Source: Bacteroidota bacterium
Lineage (GTDB): Bacteria > Bacteroidota > Bacteroidia > Chitinophagales > Chitinophagaceae
Reading direction: 5' to 3'
DNA: 64,000 bases
Assembly: GCA_023428755.1 (NCBI GenBank)
Contig: JAEYWX010000027.1
Span: 124,001 to 188,000, forward strand
Made by a program: the position numbers and the translations under genes. This document shows, in pieces, positions 1 to 8,160 of this stretch; the first letter of the stretch is position 1; each line of letters starts with the position of its first letter. The notes below the pieces were generated by a model that was not told the origin of the DNA, did not search any database, and saw only the letters and a list, made by a program, of their open reading frames with translations.

Positions 1-54
1 GTTGAAATGACAGCAAAAGGTGCCAGTGCTGTAAATGTGAAACAGGCAAACTGA
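1..54 (+). CDS. C-terminal end of an unidentified protein (partial)
   Basis: Frame 1 is open from the window edge and ends with TGA at 52-54, giving 17 residues (ending VNVKQAN). A symmetric hairpin follows 23 bases later, which fits the end of a plus-strand gene. Too little is present to name the product. Confidence 0.5.
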   Translation, partial: VEMTAKGASAVNVKQAN

Positions 55-77
55 TTTACTGCATTTTAACAGTATAC

Positions 78-107
78 AAAAAGGCATTGTGTAAGCAATG
101 CCTTTTT
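78..107. terminator. bidirectional intrinsic terminator
   Basis: A perfect 12-bp stem (78-89 with 96-107) and a 6-base loop. The stem begins with five A and ends with five T, so it can stop transcription both ways: from the gene ending at 54 and from the convergent ABC ATPase gene ending at 129. Confidence 0.75.
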
Positions 108-128
108 CAATTTCAGTTGCGATTCGAT

Positions 129-1094
129 TTAGATGTACCAATTAACGTCTGTAACAATACTAAAATAAAGTGGATCCCCTTTTTGAAACGTTTGCCTGTT
201 GTGCAGCATAAAAAATCGTTGCTGCAGAAATAGAACTTCCAGTAAGGAATATGCACCTCTGTAGTGTATTGCTTCAATTACTCCTTTGTACGAATGCTCT
301 TCCGGTGAACCAGTATGAAACTGATCAGGACGTAAAAACAGTTTTTTTCCTTGTGCATCGGGTTGATGTAAAACCGCAGCATCAACCAAATTATATTCTC
401 CCAATAAACCGGCAGCGTATTCATTCACCGGTTGTGTATACACTTGATGAGGCGTGCCTTGCTGTACAATGCACCCATCTTTTATTAATATTAATTCATC
501 GGCCCAGGCAAGCAGATCAGCAGGTTCATGCGAAACCATGATGCAGGTTATCCCTAACTGATCACCAAGATTTTCAATCACCTGCTTCATTGTTCGTTTA
601 TGAAGTATATCAAGATTCGAAAAAGGCTCATCGAGAATTAATAATTGGGGAGAACCGGTAAGCAACCGTGCCAATGCAATCCGTTGCTTTTCGCCACCGG
701 AAAGTTGATGGGTACGTCGCTTGAGTAAATGTTCAATTTCGCAAACGGCATAAATACGAGTTGCTTCCTCTTCGGTAAGCTTGTTCGCCATTTCTAAAAA
801 ATCATTGACCCAGTAATTATTGCGTAGTTCAAAATGCTGGGATAAATAACCAATACCCGGATGGCCCGGAATCAATTGATCAAACGGGCCGGGTACTTTT
901 TCATTTTTGAAATATACTTCACCGGCATCGGGTTGTACAAACCCGGCGATCATTTTCAGTAAAGTTGTTTTGCCTGATCCTGTTTCGCCGGCAATGCCAA
1001 TTTTTTGAAATGGCTGTTGCGTGAAACTGATGCCATTCACTGCATCGGTATCGCCTTCCTTCTTAAACAGTTCCTTTACTTCTAAAAAAGCCAT
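129..1094 (-). CDS. ABC transporter ATP-binding protein
   Basis: Cytoplasmic ATPase subunit of an importer, 321 residues from the chosen start. It has a Walker A motif GETGSGKTT near residues 36-44, a Q-loop (YLSQHFE), the signature LSGGEKQR near 131-138, Walker B LLILDEP near 151-157 and an H-loop His (VSHEP). After residue 235 a small C-terminal beta domain resembles the TOBE-type regulatory domain of the polyamine/iron/sulfate ATPase group. The ATG at 1094 is preferred over one 33 bases upstream because MAFLEVKEL starts the normal first strand. No permease or binding protein gene is adjacent, so the substrate is unknown. Confidence 0.85.
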   Translation of the reverse strand: MAFLEVKELFKKEGDTDAVNGISFTQQPFQKIGIAGETGSGKTTLLKMIAGFVQPDAGEVYFKNEKVPGPFDQLIPGHPGIGYLSQHFELRNNYWVNDFLEMANKLTEEEATRIYAVCEIEHLLKRRTHQLSGGEKQRIALARLLTGSPQLLILDEPFSNLDILHKRTMKQVIENLGDQLGITCIMVSHEPADLLAWADELILIKDGCIVQQGTPHQVYTQPVNEYAAGLLGEYNLVDAAVLHQPDAQGKKLFLRPDQFHTGSPEEHSYKGVIEAIHYRGAYSLLEVLFLQQRFFMLHNRQTFQKGDPLYFSIVTDVNWYI

Positions 1095-1167
1095 GCCCGA
1101 AAATAGAACATAACAGGAATATGGCAAGTAAAGGAACCGGAATTGAAATGCAGGTCACAATTATTGC

Positions 1168-1629
1168 TTACTGATAAAACCGTTGCGCCAACGAATGTGA
1201 AACCACTTTAAACTCATCTTCTTTCAACGATAACTGATAACAGTTATCAATTGCTTTGATGTTGGGGTTTGATAAGTGGCGTTCATTATATGGCCGGATC
1301 AACTCTTTTTCTTTGATCACCCGTCCGTTCTCGTCTACGGTTTTAGAGAAGATGCGGTATTGAAAATGCCAGGGATTGAGTTCATCGCCTGCTCCATGTG
1401 ACGTGTAGGTATCGTTGAATCCTTCAAAGATCAATTCGCTGGTGTATTCCGGATGCTCATTTAATGCATCGGTGATGTTGATGAACTGGTTCAATTCAGG
1501 ATCATCATGTATAATACCACTGTCCCAAACTGTTTCGCCATTAAGGAAAATAACCAGCCTGTTATCAACGTGTTTTACGTTGATCCAATACTCTTTTTTC
1601 ATATGTTCATTTTTATTGTTTTTTGTCAT
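1168..1629 (-). CDS. hypothetical protein, 153 residues
   Basis: I do not recognise this protein. It is rich in aromatic and charged residues, has no signal peptide or membrane segment and looks like a soluble beta-rich domain (runs such as RLVIFLNGETVWDSG). An internal ATG nine codons in (1602) is an alternative start, just before KKEYW. A long perfect inverted repeat (1635-1697) sits immediately upstream of the first ATG and could act in its regulation. Confidence 0.6.
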   Translation of the reverse strand: MTKNNKNEHMKKEYWINVKHVDNRLVIFLNGETVWDSGIIHDDPELNQFINITDALNEHPEYTSELIFEGFNDTYTSHGAGDELNPWHFQYRIFSKTVDENGRVIKEKELIRPYNERHLSNPNIKAIDNCYQLSLKEDEFKVVSHSLAQRFYQ

Positions 1630-1634
1630 ATAGT

Positions 1635-1697
1635 ATAACCATTAAAAATTATCGTGCCCGTTACTTTAAAATTGGGCAGCTAATTTTTAATGGTTAT
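1635..1697. repeat. 17-bp perfect inverted repeat with nested stem
   Basis: Bases 1635-1651 (ataaccattaaaaatta) are exactly complementary to 1681-1697. Inside them tgccc (1655-1659) can pair with gggca (1674-1678). Total span is 63 bases, five bases upstream of the ATG at 1629. It could be a large operator, a cruciform or RNA hairpin, or a small miniature element. I see no flanking target duplication. Confidence 0.6.
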
Positions 1698-1887
1698 TTC
1701 ATATTTCGTACATTAAATCGTTAAAGAATGTGTGTTGAATAACGGGTATAAAATTCCTGTATTTGAGAAACGCAGGGAATGACCAACATTAGAATTGAAA
1801 CTGATTATCATCCATTGTTCAACAGCGAAAACAATCAGCTTATCCGTTTTTTGGGGAGATTCAACACACTAAAAAGTAACAAAAAAA

Positions 1888-2205
1888 CTATATCTCAAAA
1901 TACAAATGATTGTGATTGCTGCATTTGGGGTTGAACGCAGCCTGGCAAGAAGGGCATTGGTACCGGCTGTTGAAATATGCAGCGATTGTCATTTCCTCTT
2001 GGCAAACACCGCATAGAATAGCTTTGGTTTCAAATTCATTTTTACTCCACACTTCAGCAGCGTGCCCAGCCGTTTCTTCATGGCAGTAAAAGCAGGGATA
2101 AAAGGTATCACAACATTTAAACTTTATGGCGATAACATCCAGCGGAGAATGATAATGGGTGCAACGAGTTTGCTCATCCACGGTCTTTCCTTTTACAACG
2201 ATCAT
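1888..2205 (-). CDS. CHY zinc finger domain protein
   Basis: A 105-residue protein matching the CHY zinc finger family. The first Cys/His set is CTHYHSP near residues 15-21. It is followed by KCCDTFYPCFYCHEE (31-45), then a second half with two CxxC pairs (CGVC and CPSC) and a final C-x-N-H-N-H cluster. These ligands should bind several zinc ions. In eukaryotes the domain occurs in the mitochondrial protein Hot13 and in RING ligases; the bacterial stand-alone form has no established role. It lies 10 bases downstream of the DUF3037 gene and may share its transcript. Confidence 0.85.
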   Translation of the reverse strand: MIVVKGKTVDEQTRCTHYHSPLDVIAIKFKCCDTFYPCFYCHEETAGHAAEVWSKNEFETKAILCGVCQEEMTIAAYFNSRYQCPSCQAAFNPKCSNHNHLYFEI

Positions 2206-2215
2206 TGTGTTTGGT

Positions 2216-2602
2216 TTAACTTACCACTAATTGTTCCAGCAACTTCTCTACTGTTTTTTCTGCATCCTGGCATATACCCGGATGAACGGCTGATGTTTGT
2301 ACAACGGTACTTCGTTTGGCTGTGAGCCAGCGAAACCTTGCTGCATGATCGAGTAATGCAATAGGACCAGCCTCTTTATTTCCTTTACTGATCTGTTCAA
2401 ATGCTTCCAGGTGCTGACGTATATCTTCAATATCTGCCTTAGGATAAAGCGATAAAATTCGTGTTTCATCCAACACATATTTCATTGCCAGAAATGCAGG
2501 ACGTTTGCAGAATACAATTACACCCACATTCAGGAATTCTTCCCGTTCCACACGTGGCACTACACGTATAATGGCATACTCAAATGTGAATTTTTCCTGC
2601 AT
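2216..2602 (-). CDS. DUF3037 domain protein
   Basis: A 128-residue soluble protein with the DUF3037 pattern: an N-terminal strand-rich part (FEYAIIRVVPRVEREEFLNVG) followed by FCKR and a helical C-terminus. The family is found as the immediate partner of HipA-like kinase genes, and here its start overlaps the end of such a gene by 23 bases. That arrangement argues for translational coupling and a joint function. The biochemical activity is unknown. Confidence 0.8.
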   Translation of the reverse strand: MQEKFTFEYAIIRVVPRVEREEFLNVGVIVFCKRPAFLAMKYVLDETRILSLYPKADIEDIRQHLEAFEQISKGNKEAGPIALLDHAARFRWLTAKRSTVVQTSAVHPGICQDAEKTVEKLLEQLVVS

Positions 2603-3377
2603 GGATGGCTTCGTTTACAAAATTGGATGAATGCGTTATTCTTGTTGTAAGAAACTGATCGTAAACTTTTCTTATTTCTTCAGCGGAAAGTTTTCCTTCT
2701 CCATCGTTCAACCAGGCATCGGGCAAAATAGAAACAATGGCCCTTATTTTTTCAGGAATCAATACTTGCTTGAGCAATACATCGGTTTCTTTCAACAATG
2801 TGGCCTGCTGTAACAGTACATGATCTTTGATCTGCACAAAGGGGCGCAAGGCCTGCTCCTCCCACTGATAACCGGAATGATGAAAATATAAGGAAGCACC
2901 GTGATCGATCATCCACAGATTATTTCGCCAGGTAAGCATATTTGTATTGCGTGCTGTTCGATCAACATTCATTAACAACGCATCCAACCAAACGATCTTT
3001 GAGGCAGTAGCAGCATCAACTTTTGCAACAGCAGGATCATACGTGATAGCACTGGATAAATAATGCAGACCAAGATTCAAGCCTTCGCTTGCACGCAACA
3101 GATCCTGAATTTCTTCATCGGGCTCCATACGGCCAAAAGCTTCATCCAGTTCAGCAAACACAAGCTCAGGAACATGTAAGCCAATTGCTCTTGCCAGTTC
3201 AGCACCAATCAAATCAGCGATCAAGGCTTTTGCTCCCTGCCCTGCCCCACGAAACTTCAACACATACAAAAACCCATCATCGGCTTCGGCAATAGCAGGT
3301 AAGGACCCGCCCTCACGCAAAGGCGTTACATAGCGTGTTACCTGAACTATTCTGATATCGGGCGGCTGAATACTCAT
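2580..3377 (-). CDS. HipA-like kinase family protein (HipA_2)
   Basis: A 265-residue protein of the short HipA_2 class. Kinase-fold features: a candidate ATP-binding Lys in YVLKFRG (K41), a catalytic-loop-like motif NVDRTARNTN (137-146) with Asp and Asn, and a metal-binding IDHG motif (157-160) in place of DFG. It lacks the N-terminal subdomain of full HipA toxins (about 440 residues). It is coupled to the DUF3037 gene. Whether it phosphorylates a tRNA synthetase, another protein or a small molecule cannot be told from sequence. Confidence 0.8.
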   Translation of the reverse strand: MSIQPPDIRIVQVTRYVTPLREGGSLPAIAEADDGFLYVLKFRGAGQGAKALIADLIGAELARAIGLHVPELVFAELDEAFGRMEPDEEIQDLLRASEGLNLGLHYLSSAITYDPAVAKVDAATASKIVWLDALLMNVDRTARNTNMLTWRNNLWMIDHGASLYFHHSGYQWEEQALRPFVQIKDHVLLQQATLLKETDVLLKQVLIPEKIRAIVSILPDAWLNDGEGKLSAEEIRKVYDQFLTTRITHSSNFVNEAIHAGKIHI

Positions 3378-3450
3378 TTTATTAATCTCACAGAATGAAA
3401 GCTAAGCTAAACCAAGATTCCATCAAAACAAAAAGAGGATAAGATGTATT

Positions 3451-3882
3451 TCAATGCTTGTATTTCATCCTGAGCAAAGGAAACGGCCGGCCCAGTCCAT
3501 CTGTTTCCTTGCGTTCTGCCACTTCAAAACCCATGTGTTGATAAAATGCAACGGCCTGCTCATTTTGTTCATTTACGTCCAGCTCATGTGCCCCAATAAT
3601 GTGCGTGGCATAATGCAATAAAATTTTACCGATCCCCTTTCCTCTTGCATCGGGATGAAGAAAGAGCATTTCAATTTTTCCATCGGCTACACCTGTAAAG
3701 CCAACTATGTTATTTGTATCATCTTCGTAGACGTACACCGGCACAGATGGAAAGATGGCAGGCAGCATCAATTTTATTTCCTGTAAATAATCTTCTGGCA
3801 AAAAATGATGAGTGGCCCGCACGGATTGCTCCCAAACATCCATTAAAACAGGATAATCTTTTTCTGTTGCAATTCTGATCAT
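3451..3882 (-). CDS. GNAT family N-acetyltransferase (YjaB-like)
   Basis: A 143-residue GNAT enzyme that moves an acetyl group from acetyl-CoA to an unidentified amine. The acetyl-CoA pyrophosphate loop is RGKGIG at residues 80-85, after strand IEMLFLHPDA. The C-terminal motif QAVAFYQHMGFE is the usual GNAT motif B. The overall pattern resembles E. coli YjaB. Its start overlaps the upstream hydrolase stop by four bases, so the two are co-translated. Confidence 0.85.
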   Translation of the reverse strand: MIRIATEKDYPVLMDVWEQSVRATHHFLPEDYLQEIKLMLPAIFPSVPVYVYEDDTNNIVGFTGVADGKIEMLFLHPDARGKGIGKILLHYATHIIGAHELDVNEQNEQAVAFYQHMGFEVAERKETDGLGRPFPLLRMKYKH

Positions 3883-4580
3883 AGTTTATTTTCTTCTTTA
3901 CAAAATTCACGAATAATATCAGCCAGCACAGCAGCATTTACTTTTTCGATTGGATGAGCTGTTTGTACCAATAGTTGAAAACGGCTGTTGGGCAAAACAT
4001 TATAAACAGCTTCTGTTTCCTCTTTCGTAACCATCTTATCATTATCACCCAATAACAAAAGCACCGGTGTACTGATGGAAGTATACTCACTTAACTGAAG
4101 CGCATTCTTGTTTCCTATTTGCAGGAGCATTGTCTTTGTTTTTTCCAGCACCAGTTTCCAGTCGTTTGGCTGATGCCGTTGTTGCAACTCCTCAGCAAAG
4201 GCTGGAAGTTTTTCTGCAATCACTTCAGCATTCAGCATACCTGATTCTTTTGCAGCGATTGTTTCATCCCAATGAAATTTTGTAGCAAGCGTCACTACTT
4301 CACTGAATAAATCCGGTCGTTGTTTTGCAAGATACAACGCCACATAACCACCCATGCTGTAACCAAATACAGCTACCCGTCGGATCTGTTGTGTTGAAAG
4401 ATATGTTTCAACTTCATTGGCAAATGCCTGTATAGAAAAAGGTTCTGCTGCGAAAGGTTTTCCGCCATGTCCACTGAAGTTGATGGTATGAATCACAAAA
4501 TCATTCTCCAACAAATCAGCTATTGGTTGCAGTTGCTCTTTTGCACCAATGGCACCGTGTAATAATAACAGATGTTTCAT
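3879..4580 (-). CDS. alpha/beta hydrolase
   Basis: A 233-residue alpha/beta-hydrolase. The oxyanion-loop motif LLLHGAIG is at the N-terminus, the nucleophile elbow is GYSMGG (Ser76), and the candidate acid and base are in LLLGDNDKM and TAHPIEK. Similar enzymes include esterases and MenH-like proteins, but there are no menaquinone genes nearby, so the substrate is open. It is divergent from the WYL regulator at 4664, with an 83-base shared upstream region. Confidence 0.85.
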   Translation of the reverse strand: MKHLLLLHGAIGAKEQLQPIADLLENDFVIHTINFSGHGGKPFAAEPFSIQAFANEVETYLSTQQIRRVAVFGYSMGGYVALYLAKQRPDLFSEVVTLATKFHWDETIAAKESGMLNAEVIAEKLPAFAEELQQRHQPNDWKLVLEKTKTMLLQIGNKNALQLSEYTSISTPVLLLLGDNDKMVTKEETEAVYNVLPNSRFQLLVQTAHPIEKVNAAVLADIIREFCKEENKL

Positions 4581-4663
4581 ACCGTAAATAAACTCATTTT
4601 CCTGTTATACAACAAAGGCGATTGATTATTTCAGGCAATTGAAAAATCCATTTACTTTACCGT

Positions 4664-5353
4664 ATGAACCGGATGGATCGACTTTTAGGAATTGTTACGC
4701 TGCTGCAATCGAAAAAATATGTGCCTGCAGAAAAGATCGCTGATAAATACAATATCAGCGTACGTACTGTTTACCGTGATGTAAAAGCCCTGGTGGAGCT
4801 GGGCATACCGGTAAGCTTTGAGCCGAACCGGGGTTATTTTGTGGTGCAGGGTTATTTTCTGCCGCCGGTTGCGTTCAGCAGTGAAGAAGCAAATGCATTG
4901 TTGCTTACGGAATCGCTGGTGTATGGTTTTGCTGATAAATCGATCCAGAAGCATTACTCATCTGCATTACATAAAGTAAAAGCTGTTCTTCGCTCCACGC
5001 AAAAAGAAAAACTCGATGTGCTGGATAACAGTATCCGCATGCAGATGCATCCCAACCTGCTGTTAAATTTCGAATACCTTTCCCAGTTGCAGGCTGCCAT
5101 TACCAATCAAACGGTTATTACCATCGACTACACCAATGCTAAAGAAGAAGCAACAAAACGGAAGTTGGAACCCATCGGTCTCATTTATTATGCATTCAGT
5201 TGGCACCTGATTGGCTGGTGCTATTTGCGTAAAGATTATCGTGATTTCAAAATCCAGCGTATCAAACAACTTCACATCACGAATGATCCGTTTCAGAAAA
5301 AAGACCATGTAAGCATTTCTGAATTCATGAAGCAGTTACCGGTAAATTATTAA
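4664..5353 (+). CDS. YafY-type HTH/WYL transcriptional regulator
   Basis: A 229-residue DNA-binding regulator. An N-terminal HTH_11 domain covers about residues 3-55 (KYNISVRTVYRDVKAL). A C-terminal WYL domain (about 140-205) carries YAFSWHLIGWCYLR and ends with a basic patch DFRDFKIQRIK-like strand that binds ligands or nucleic acid in this family. It is transcribed divergently from the hydrolase/GNAT pair and precedes a DinB gene by 78 bases; either could be its target. Confidence 0.88.
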   Translation: MNRMDRLLGIVTLLQSKKYVPAEKIADKYNISVRTVYRDVKALVELGIPVSFEPNRGYFVVQGYFLPPVAFSSEEANALLLTESLVYGFADKSIQKHYSSALHKVKAVLRSTQKEKLDVLDNSIRMQMHPNLLLNFEYLSQLQAAITNQTVITIDYTNAKEEATKRKLEPIGLIYYAFSWHLIGWCYLRKDYRDFKIQRIKQLHITNDPFQKKDHVSISEFMKQLPVNY

Positions 5354-5369
5354 TTTTTTCAGTCCGAAA

Positions 5370-5397
5370 ACACACTGCCATAGGGTTGTCAGTGTGT
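5370..5397. promoter_or_regulatory. hairpin between regulator and DinB gene
   Basis: Eight-base arms acacactg (5370-5377) and cagtgtgt (5390-5397) are perfectly complementary across a 12-base loop. The hairpin starts 17 bases after the regulator stop and ends 34 bases before the DinB start. It may be a weak terminator or a binding site for the WYL regulator. Confidence 0.4.
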
Positions 5398-5431
5398 GAT
5401 TGTTGTTTTGTACTTCAAAAATCAAAACATC

Positions 5432-5929
5432 ATGACATTTACCGAATCATTTCTCAACGAACTGAAACAAGAAGCAGTAACAACCCGTAAAATGCTGGAA
5501 CGTGTGCCGGCCGATCTTTTTCATTGGCAACCCCATCAAAAGAGTATGACGCTGAAACAACTGGCCACGCATGTAGCTGAAATCCCATCCTGGATTCAGC
5601 TTGTTCTCAACACAAAAGAGCTTGACTTTGCTGCCAATCCTTACCAGCCAGTGCCTATTTCAAATGAGCAGGAATTACTTCAGTATTTTGAAAAGTCGCT
5701 CACAGAAGGAACGCATGCATTAAGAAAAGCAACAGAAGAAAACCTAACTGAACGATGGGTAATGCGGAATGGAGATACTATTTATGTGGATGATCTAAAA
5801 CGTGATTTTTTGCGTCAATGTTTTTGCCAGGTGGTACATCACCGTGCGCAGTTAGGTGTATATCTCCGTCTGTTAGATATTCCAATTCCGGGGAGCTACG
5901 GACCAAGTGCTGATGAGCCAAATTTCTGA
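5432..5929 (+). CDS. DinB family protein
   Basis: A 165-residue four-helix DinB/YfiT-like metalloprotein. The three metal-ligand positions are visible as THVAE in the second helix region and VVHHRAQL near the C-terminus. Family members include thiol transferases and proteins of unknown reaction. The ATG at 5432 (MTFTES) is chosen over an in-frame ATG at 5396, because the upstream 12 codons lie against the hairpin and are unlike the family N-terminus. Confidence 0.82.
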   Translation: MTFTESFLNELKQEAVTTRKMLERVPADLFHWQPHQKSMTLKQLATHVAEIPSWIQLVLNTKELDFAANPYQPVPISNEQELLQYFEKSLTEGTHALRKATEENLTERWVMRNGDTIYVDDLKRDFLRQCFCQVVHHRAQLGVYLRLLDIPIPGSYGPSADEPNF

Positions 5930-5939
5930 TTTAGCATTT

Positions 5940-5975
5940 ATACAAGGAGTTGACTGATCAACTCCTTGTATTTTG
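5940..5975 (+). terminator. intrinsic terminator after DinB gene
   Basis: A perfect 14-bp stem (5940-5953 with 5958-5971) with a four-base loop, followed by TTT. It is 10 bases after the DinB stop. Because the arms are symmetric it may also protect the convergent endonuclease gene ending at 6021. Confidence 0.75.
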
Positions 5976-6020
5976 AATCACAACTTCGTTACATCAGTAA
6001 AAAGTTCACTTCGAATATTG

Positions 6021-6647
6021 TTAACTATTGGCTTTGTAATACTGGCACATTGTATTCATCAAACACTTTTCACAATTCGGCTTGGGACGACAAATCTCTC
6101 GTCCTAAAAATGACATTGCCATTCCGGCATCCCAATCCTTTTGTGGCAATGCTTCCATGATCTGCTTTTCAATTTTCTTGGGATCGGTACCGGTTGCAAT
6201 GCCCAGCCTTGGTGCCACACGCACCACATGCAAATCAACAATTACACCTTCTGCCGGTTTACCACTTTCTCTTAATATTACACAAGCCGATTTACGACCA
6301 ATGCCGGGTAATGCAACCAACTCATCCAAGGTTAAAGGTATAGCTGCATCTTTTTTTACTTGTTGCGCAATCCCTGTTAACCATTTTGCTTTGTTACCAA
6401 AGTTGCGCACTTTGCTGATGAAAGGGAACAAAGTTTCTTCAGTTGCCTTCGTCAGCGATTGCATATTGGGATAGGCTTCGAATAATTTTGGAGCAAGACT
6501 GTTGATGTTGCGATCGGAATCATGTGCGGACAATACCACCATTACCAACAGTTGATAGGTATTTTTATAGTCGAGCGGATGTTGTTTGCCTTTGTATTTT
6601 TTAAGCAATGGCTTCAAAGCTTCGGACCAGTTGGTTGTTGCAGGCAT
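6021..6647 (-). CDS. endonuclease III-like DNA glycosylase/AP lyase
   Basis: A 208-residue HhH-GPD protein for base excision repair of oxidised pyrimidines. The helix-hairpin-helix LPGIGRKS (113-120) carries the Schiff-base lysine K119, and VDLHVVRV carries the catalytic Asp138. Four C-terminal cysteines (C186, C192, C195, C201) form the 4Fe-4S cluster motif, but the spacing is C-x5-C-x2-C-x5-C instead of the usual C-x6-C-x2-C-x5-C. The LSAQ motif of E. coli Nth reads LSAH here. It is therefore a divergent Nth-like member; substrate range may differ. Confidence 0.85.
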   Translation of the reverse strand: MPATTNWSEALKPLLKKYKGKQHPLDYKNTYQLLVMVVLSAHDSDRNINSLAPKLFEAYPNMQSLTKATEETLFPFISKVRNFGNKAKWLTGIAQQVKKDAAIPLTLDELVALPGIGRKSACVILRESGKPAEGVIVDLHVVRVAPRLGIATGTDPKKIEKQIMEALPQKDWDAGMAMSFLGREICRPKPNCEKCLMNTMCQYYKANS

Positions 6648-6685
6648 GATGAATGGTTTAGGTTGAACTCGTAATCTACAAAAAA

Positions 6686-7138
6686 TTATTGAGCAGCTTT
6701 TTCCAGATCAGCAATGATGATCTTTTTCATTTGCAACATGGCCTGCATGGCACGGTTTGCTTTTTCCCGATCGGGATGACCAAGCAACTCACCTAACACA
6801 GAAGGAATGATCTGCCAGCTTAAACCAAACCGGTCCTTCAGCCAGCCACACATACTTTCTTCGCCACCATTTTCTGTTAAGCTGTTCCAGTAATAATCGA
6901 TCTCTTCCTGTGTATCTGCATTTACAAAGAATGAAATTGATTCGTTGAATTTGAATCGTGGCCCTGCATTAATGGCTTTGTATTCGAGGCCTTCCAGCTC
7001 AAAGGTTACGCCCATTATTTTACCACCGGGACCTGGCATAACAGCAATCTTCTTAGAATTTTTAAAAATGGAGAGATAAAAACTCATGGCTTCTTCTGCA
7101 TTATTGTCGAACCATAAAAAGGGAGTGATCTTTTGCAT
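6686..7138 (-). CDS. VOC family protein (PhnB / 3-demethylubiquinone methyltransferase-like fold)
   Basis: A 150-residue protein with the PhnB-type VOC fold (betaalphabetabetabeta repeats). It starts MQKITPFLWFDNNAEEAMSFY and contains GPGGKIMGVTFELEG and CGWLKDRFGLSWQIIP, all typical of this group. Family members bind metals or small molecules; no reaction is established. An open frame extends 53 codons upstream through low-quality sequence including a terminator hairpin, so the ATG at 7138 is chosen. Confidence 0.85.
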   Translation of the reverse strand: MQKITPFLWFDNNAEEAMSFYLSIFKNSKKIAVMPGPGGKIMGVTFELEGLEYKAINAGPRFKFNESISFFVNADTQEEIDYYWNSLTENGGEESMCGWLKDRFGLSWQIIPSVLGELLGHPDREKANRAMQAMLQMKKIIIADLEKAAQ

Positions 7139-7249
7139 GATGATTTGTTTTTGGTTGTTGAACAGGACAAACTTAAAAGCATTGTTCAAAAAACAAACGG
7201 TGCAACAGCGACAATTTGAGGGGCTGTTTGCGAAGTGTTTGATTCGTGT

Positions 7250-7275
7250 AAAAAAGAAAGGCAGGAAAACCTGCC
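7250..7275 (-). terminator. intrinsic terminator of barrel-protein gene
   Basis: Read on the minus strand, ggcagg-tttt-cctgcc (7275-7260) is followed by TTTCTTTTTT (to 7250). It lies 36 bases downstream of the gene ending at 7311. Confidence 0.75.
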
Positions 7276-7310
7276 CTTGAAAACCAGAAACCTGCAAAAA
7301 AATATGTTGA

Positions 7311-8015
7311 TCAGTAGTCTTGGGTACCGCCAGCCTTACGACAGGTGAGCTTTGCTTGTTTTATATGACCCGATGAAGAAGATCCCAACGTATAACTCAG
7401 CATCAAAATAGCCATTCCGTTTCGTGATGTACGGCGGGCCTCCGATACATCAATATTTACCAGTCCTTTTTGCACACCTCCTTCCAGTATAAATCGTGGA
7501 GTGAGGCGAAAACCTATGGTGAGTATTGCACCTGCATCATGATTTTTTATTTCCTCGTAATTCAAACTGAATTGCTCAGAGCTGTGTGATACCAGTGCTG
7601 CAATATAACCGCCGCCGCCTGCAAACAAACGCTTTGAGCGGCTGATGTAAAACTGATACTGAAAAGGAATCTTCAGATAGTGTAACGAAACGTTGCCGCT
7701 GCTTGCCGCCACATCTTTGGTTGAAACATGCATGCCGGCCTGCTGATATTGTGCACTGATTACAAACCGGCCGATTCGAAAATCATCCGCCACAAATGAT
7801 ACTCCGCCGAGGAAGGACAACTTAGGAGTGATTGTAGTTCGTGCTGAAAGATCAGATACTGACATAGTTGAGAATGATTCTCCCGCTTCAACTTTCCAGC
7901 CATATTCTACTTTCCCTTTGGTACTTCCTTTACCGGAACTGTCGGGTTGAATACCATGTGCGTAGTTGTGTGTAACGAACAAGAGGCAAATAAGTGATCC
8001 ATAAATTGCTTTCAT
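7311..8015 (-). CDS. outer-membrane beta-barrel-like protein, hypothetical
   Basis: A 234-residue exported protein. The first 20 residues (MKAIYGSLICLLFVTHNYAHG) form a signal peptide. The rest alternates polar and hydrophobic residues with many Gly/aromatic turns (FLGGVSFVADDFRIGRF, RLFAGGGGYIAALVS), the pattern of an eight-strand-type outer-membrane barrel. It does not end in the usual aromatic residue, so the barrel call is an inference. No function is assigned. Confidence 0.6.
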   Translation of the reverse strand: MKAIYGSLICLLFVTHNYAHGIQPDSSGKGSTKGKVEYGWKVEAGESFSTMSVSDLSARTTITPKLSFLGGVSFVADDFRIGRFVISAQYQQAGMHVSTKDVAASSGNVSLHYLKIPFQYQFYISRSKRLFAGGGGYIAALVSHSSEQFSLNYEEIKNHDAGAILTIGFRLTPRFILEGGVQKGLVNIDVSEARRTSRNGMAILMLSYTLGSSSSGHIKQAKLTCRKAGGTQDY

Positions 8016-8107
8016 TGTAAATAGTTTTACGTTTAGGTTAATGATGCAATGAGGATAATATCCTCATTTGATTCATGCTGTAAAACTAAAAGCTTTAAAA
8101 AACGATA

Positions 8108-8134
8108 ACAGCCTGCAACTTAGTTACAGGCTGT
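8108..8134 (-). terminator. hairpin terminator of propeller gene
   Basis: A 12-bp stem (8108-8119 with 8123-8134) and three-base loop. On the minus strand it is followed by tatcgtttttt. It lies 27 bases after the end of the gene at 8161. Confidence 0.6.
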
Positions 8135-8160
8135 GGTTGTTGAGTTAACGGTTTCTTTTA

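Noticed and set aside
129..1094. ABC ATPase paired with the NBD-less membrane protein at 47015
   Set aside because: The ATPase is of importer type with a TOBE-like end, while the membrane domain is exporter type; they are 46 kb apart.
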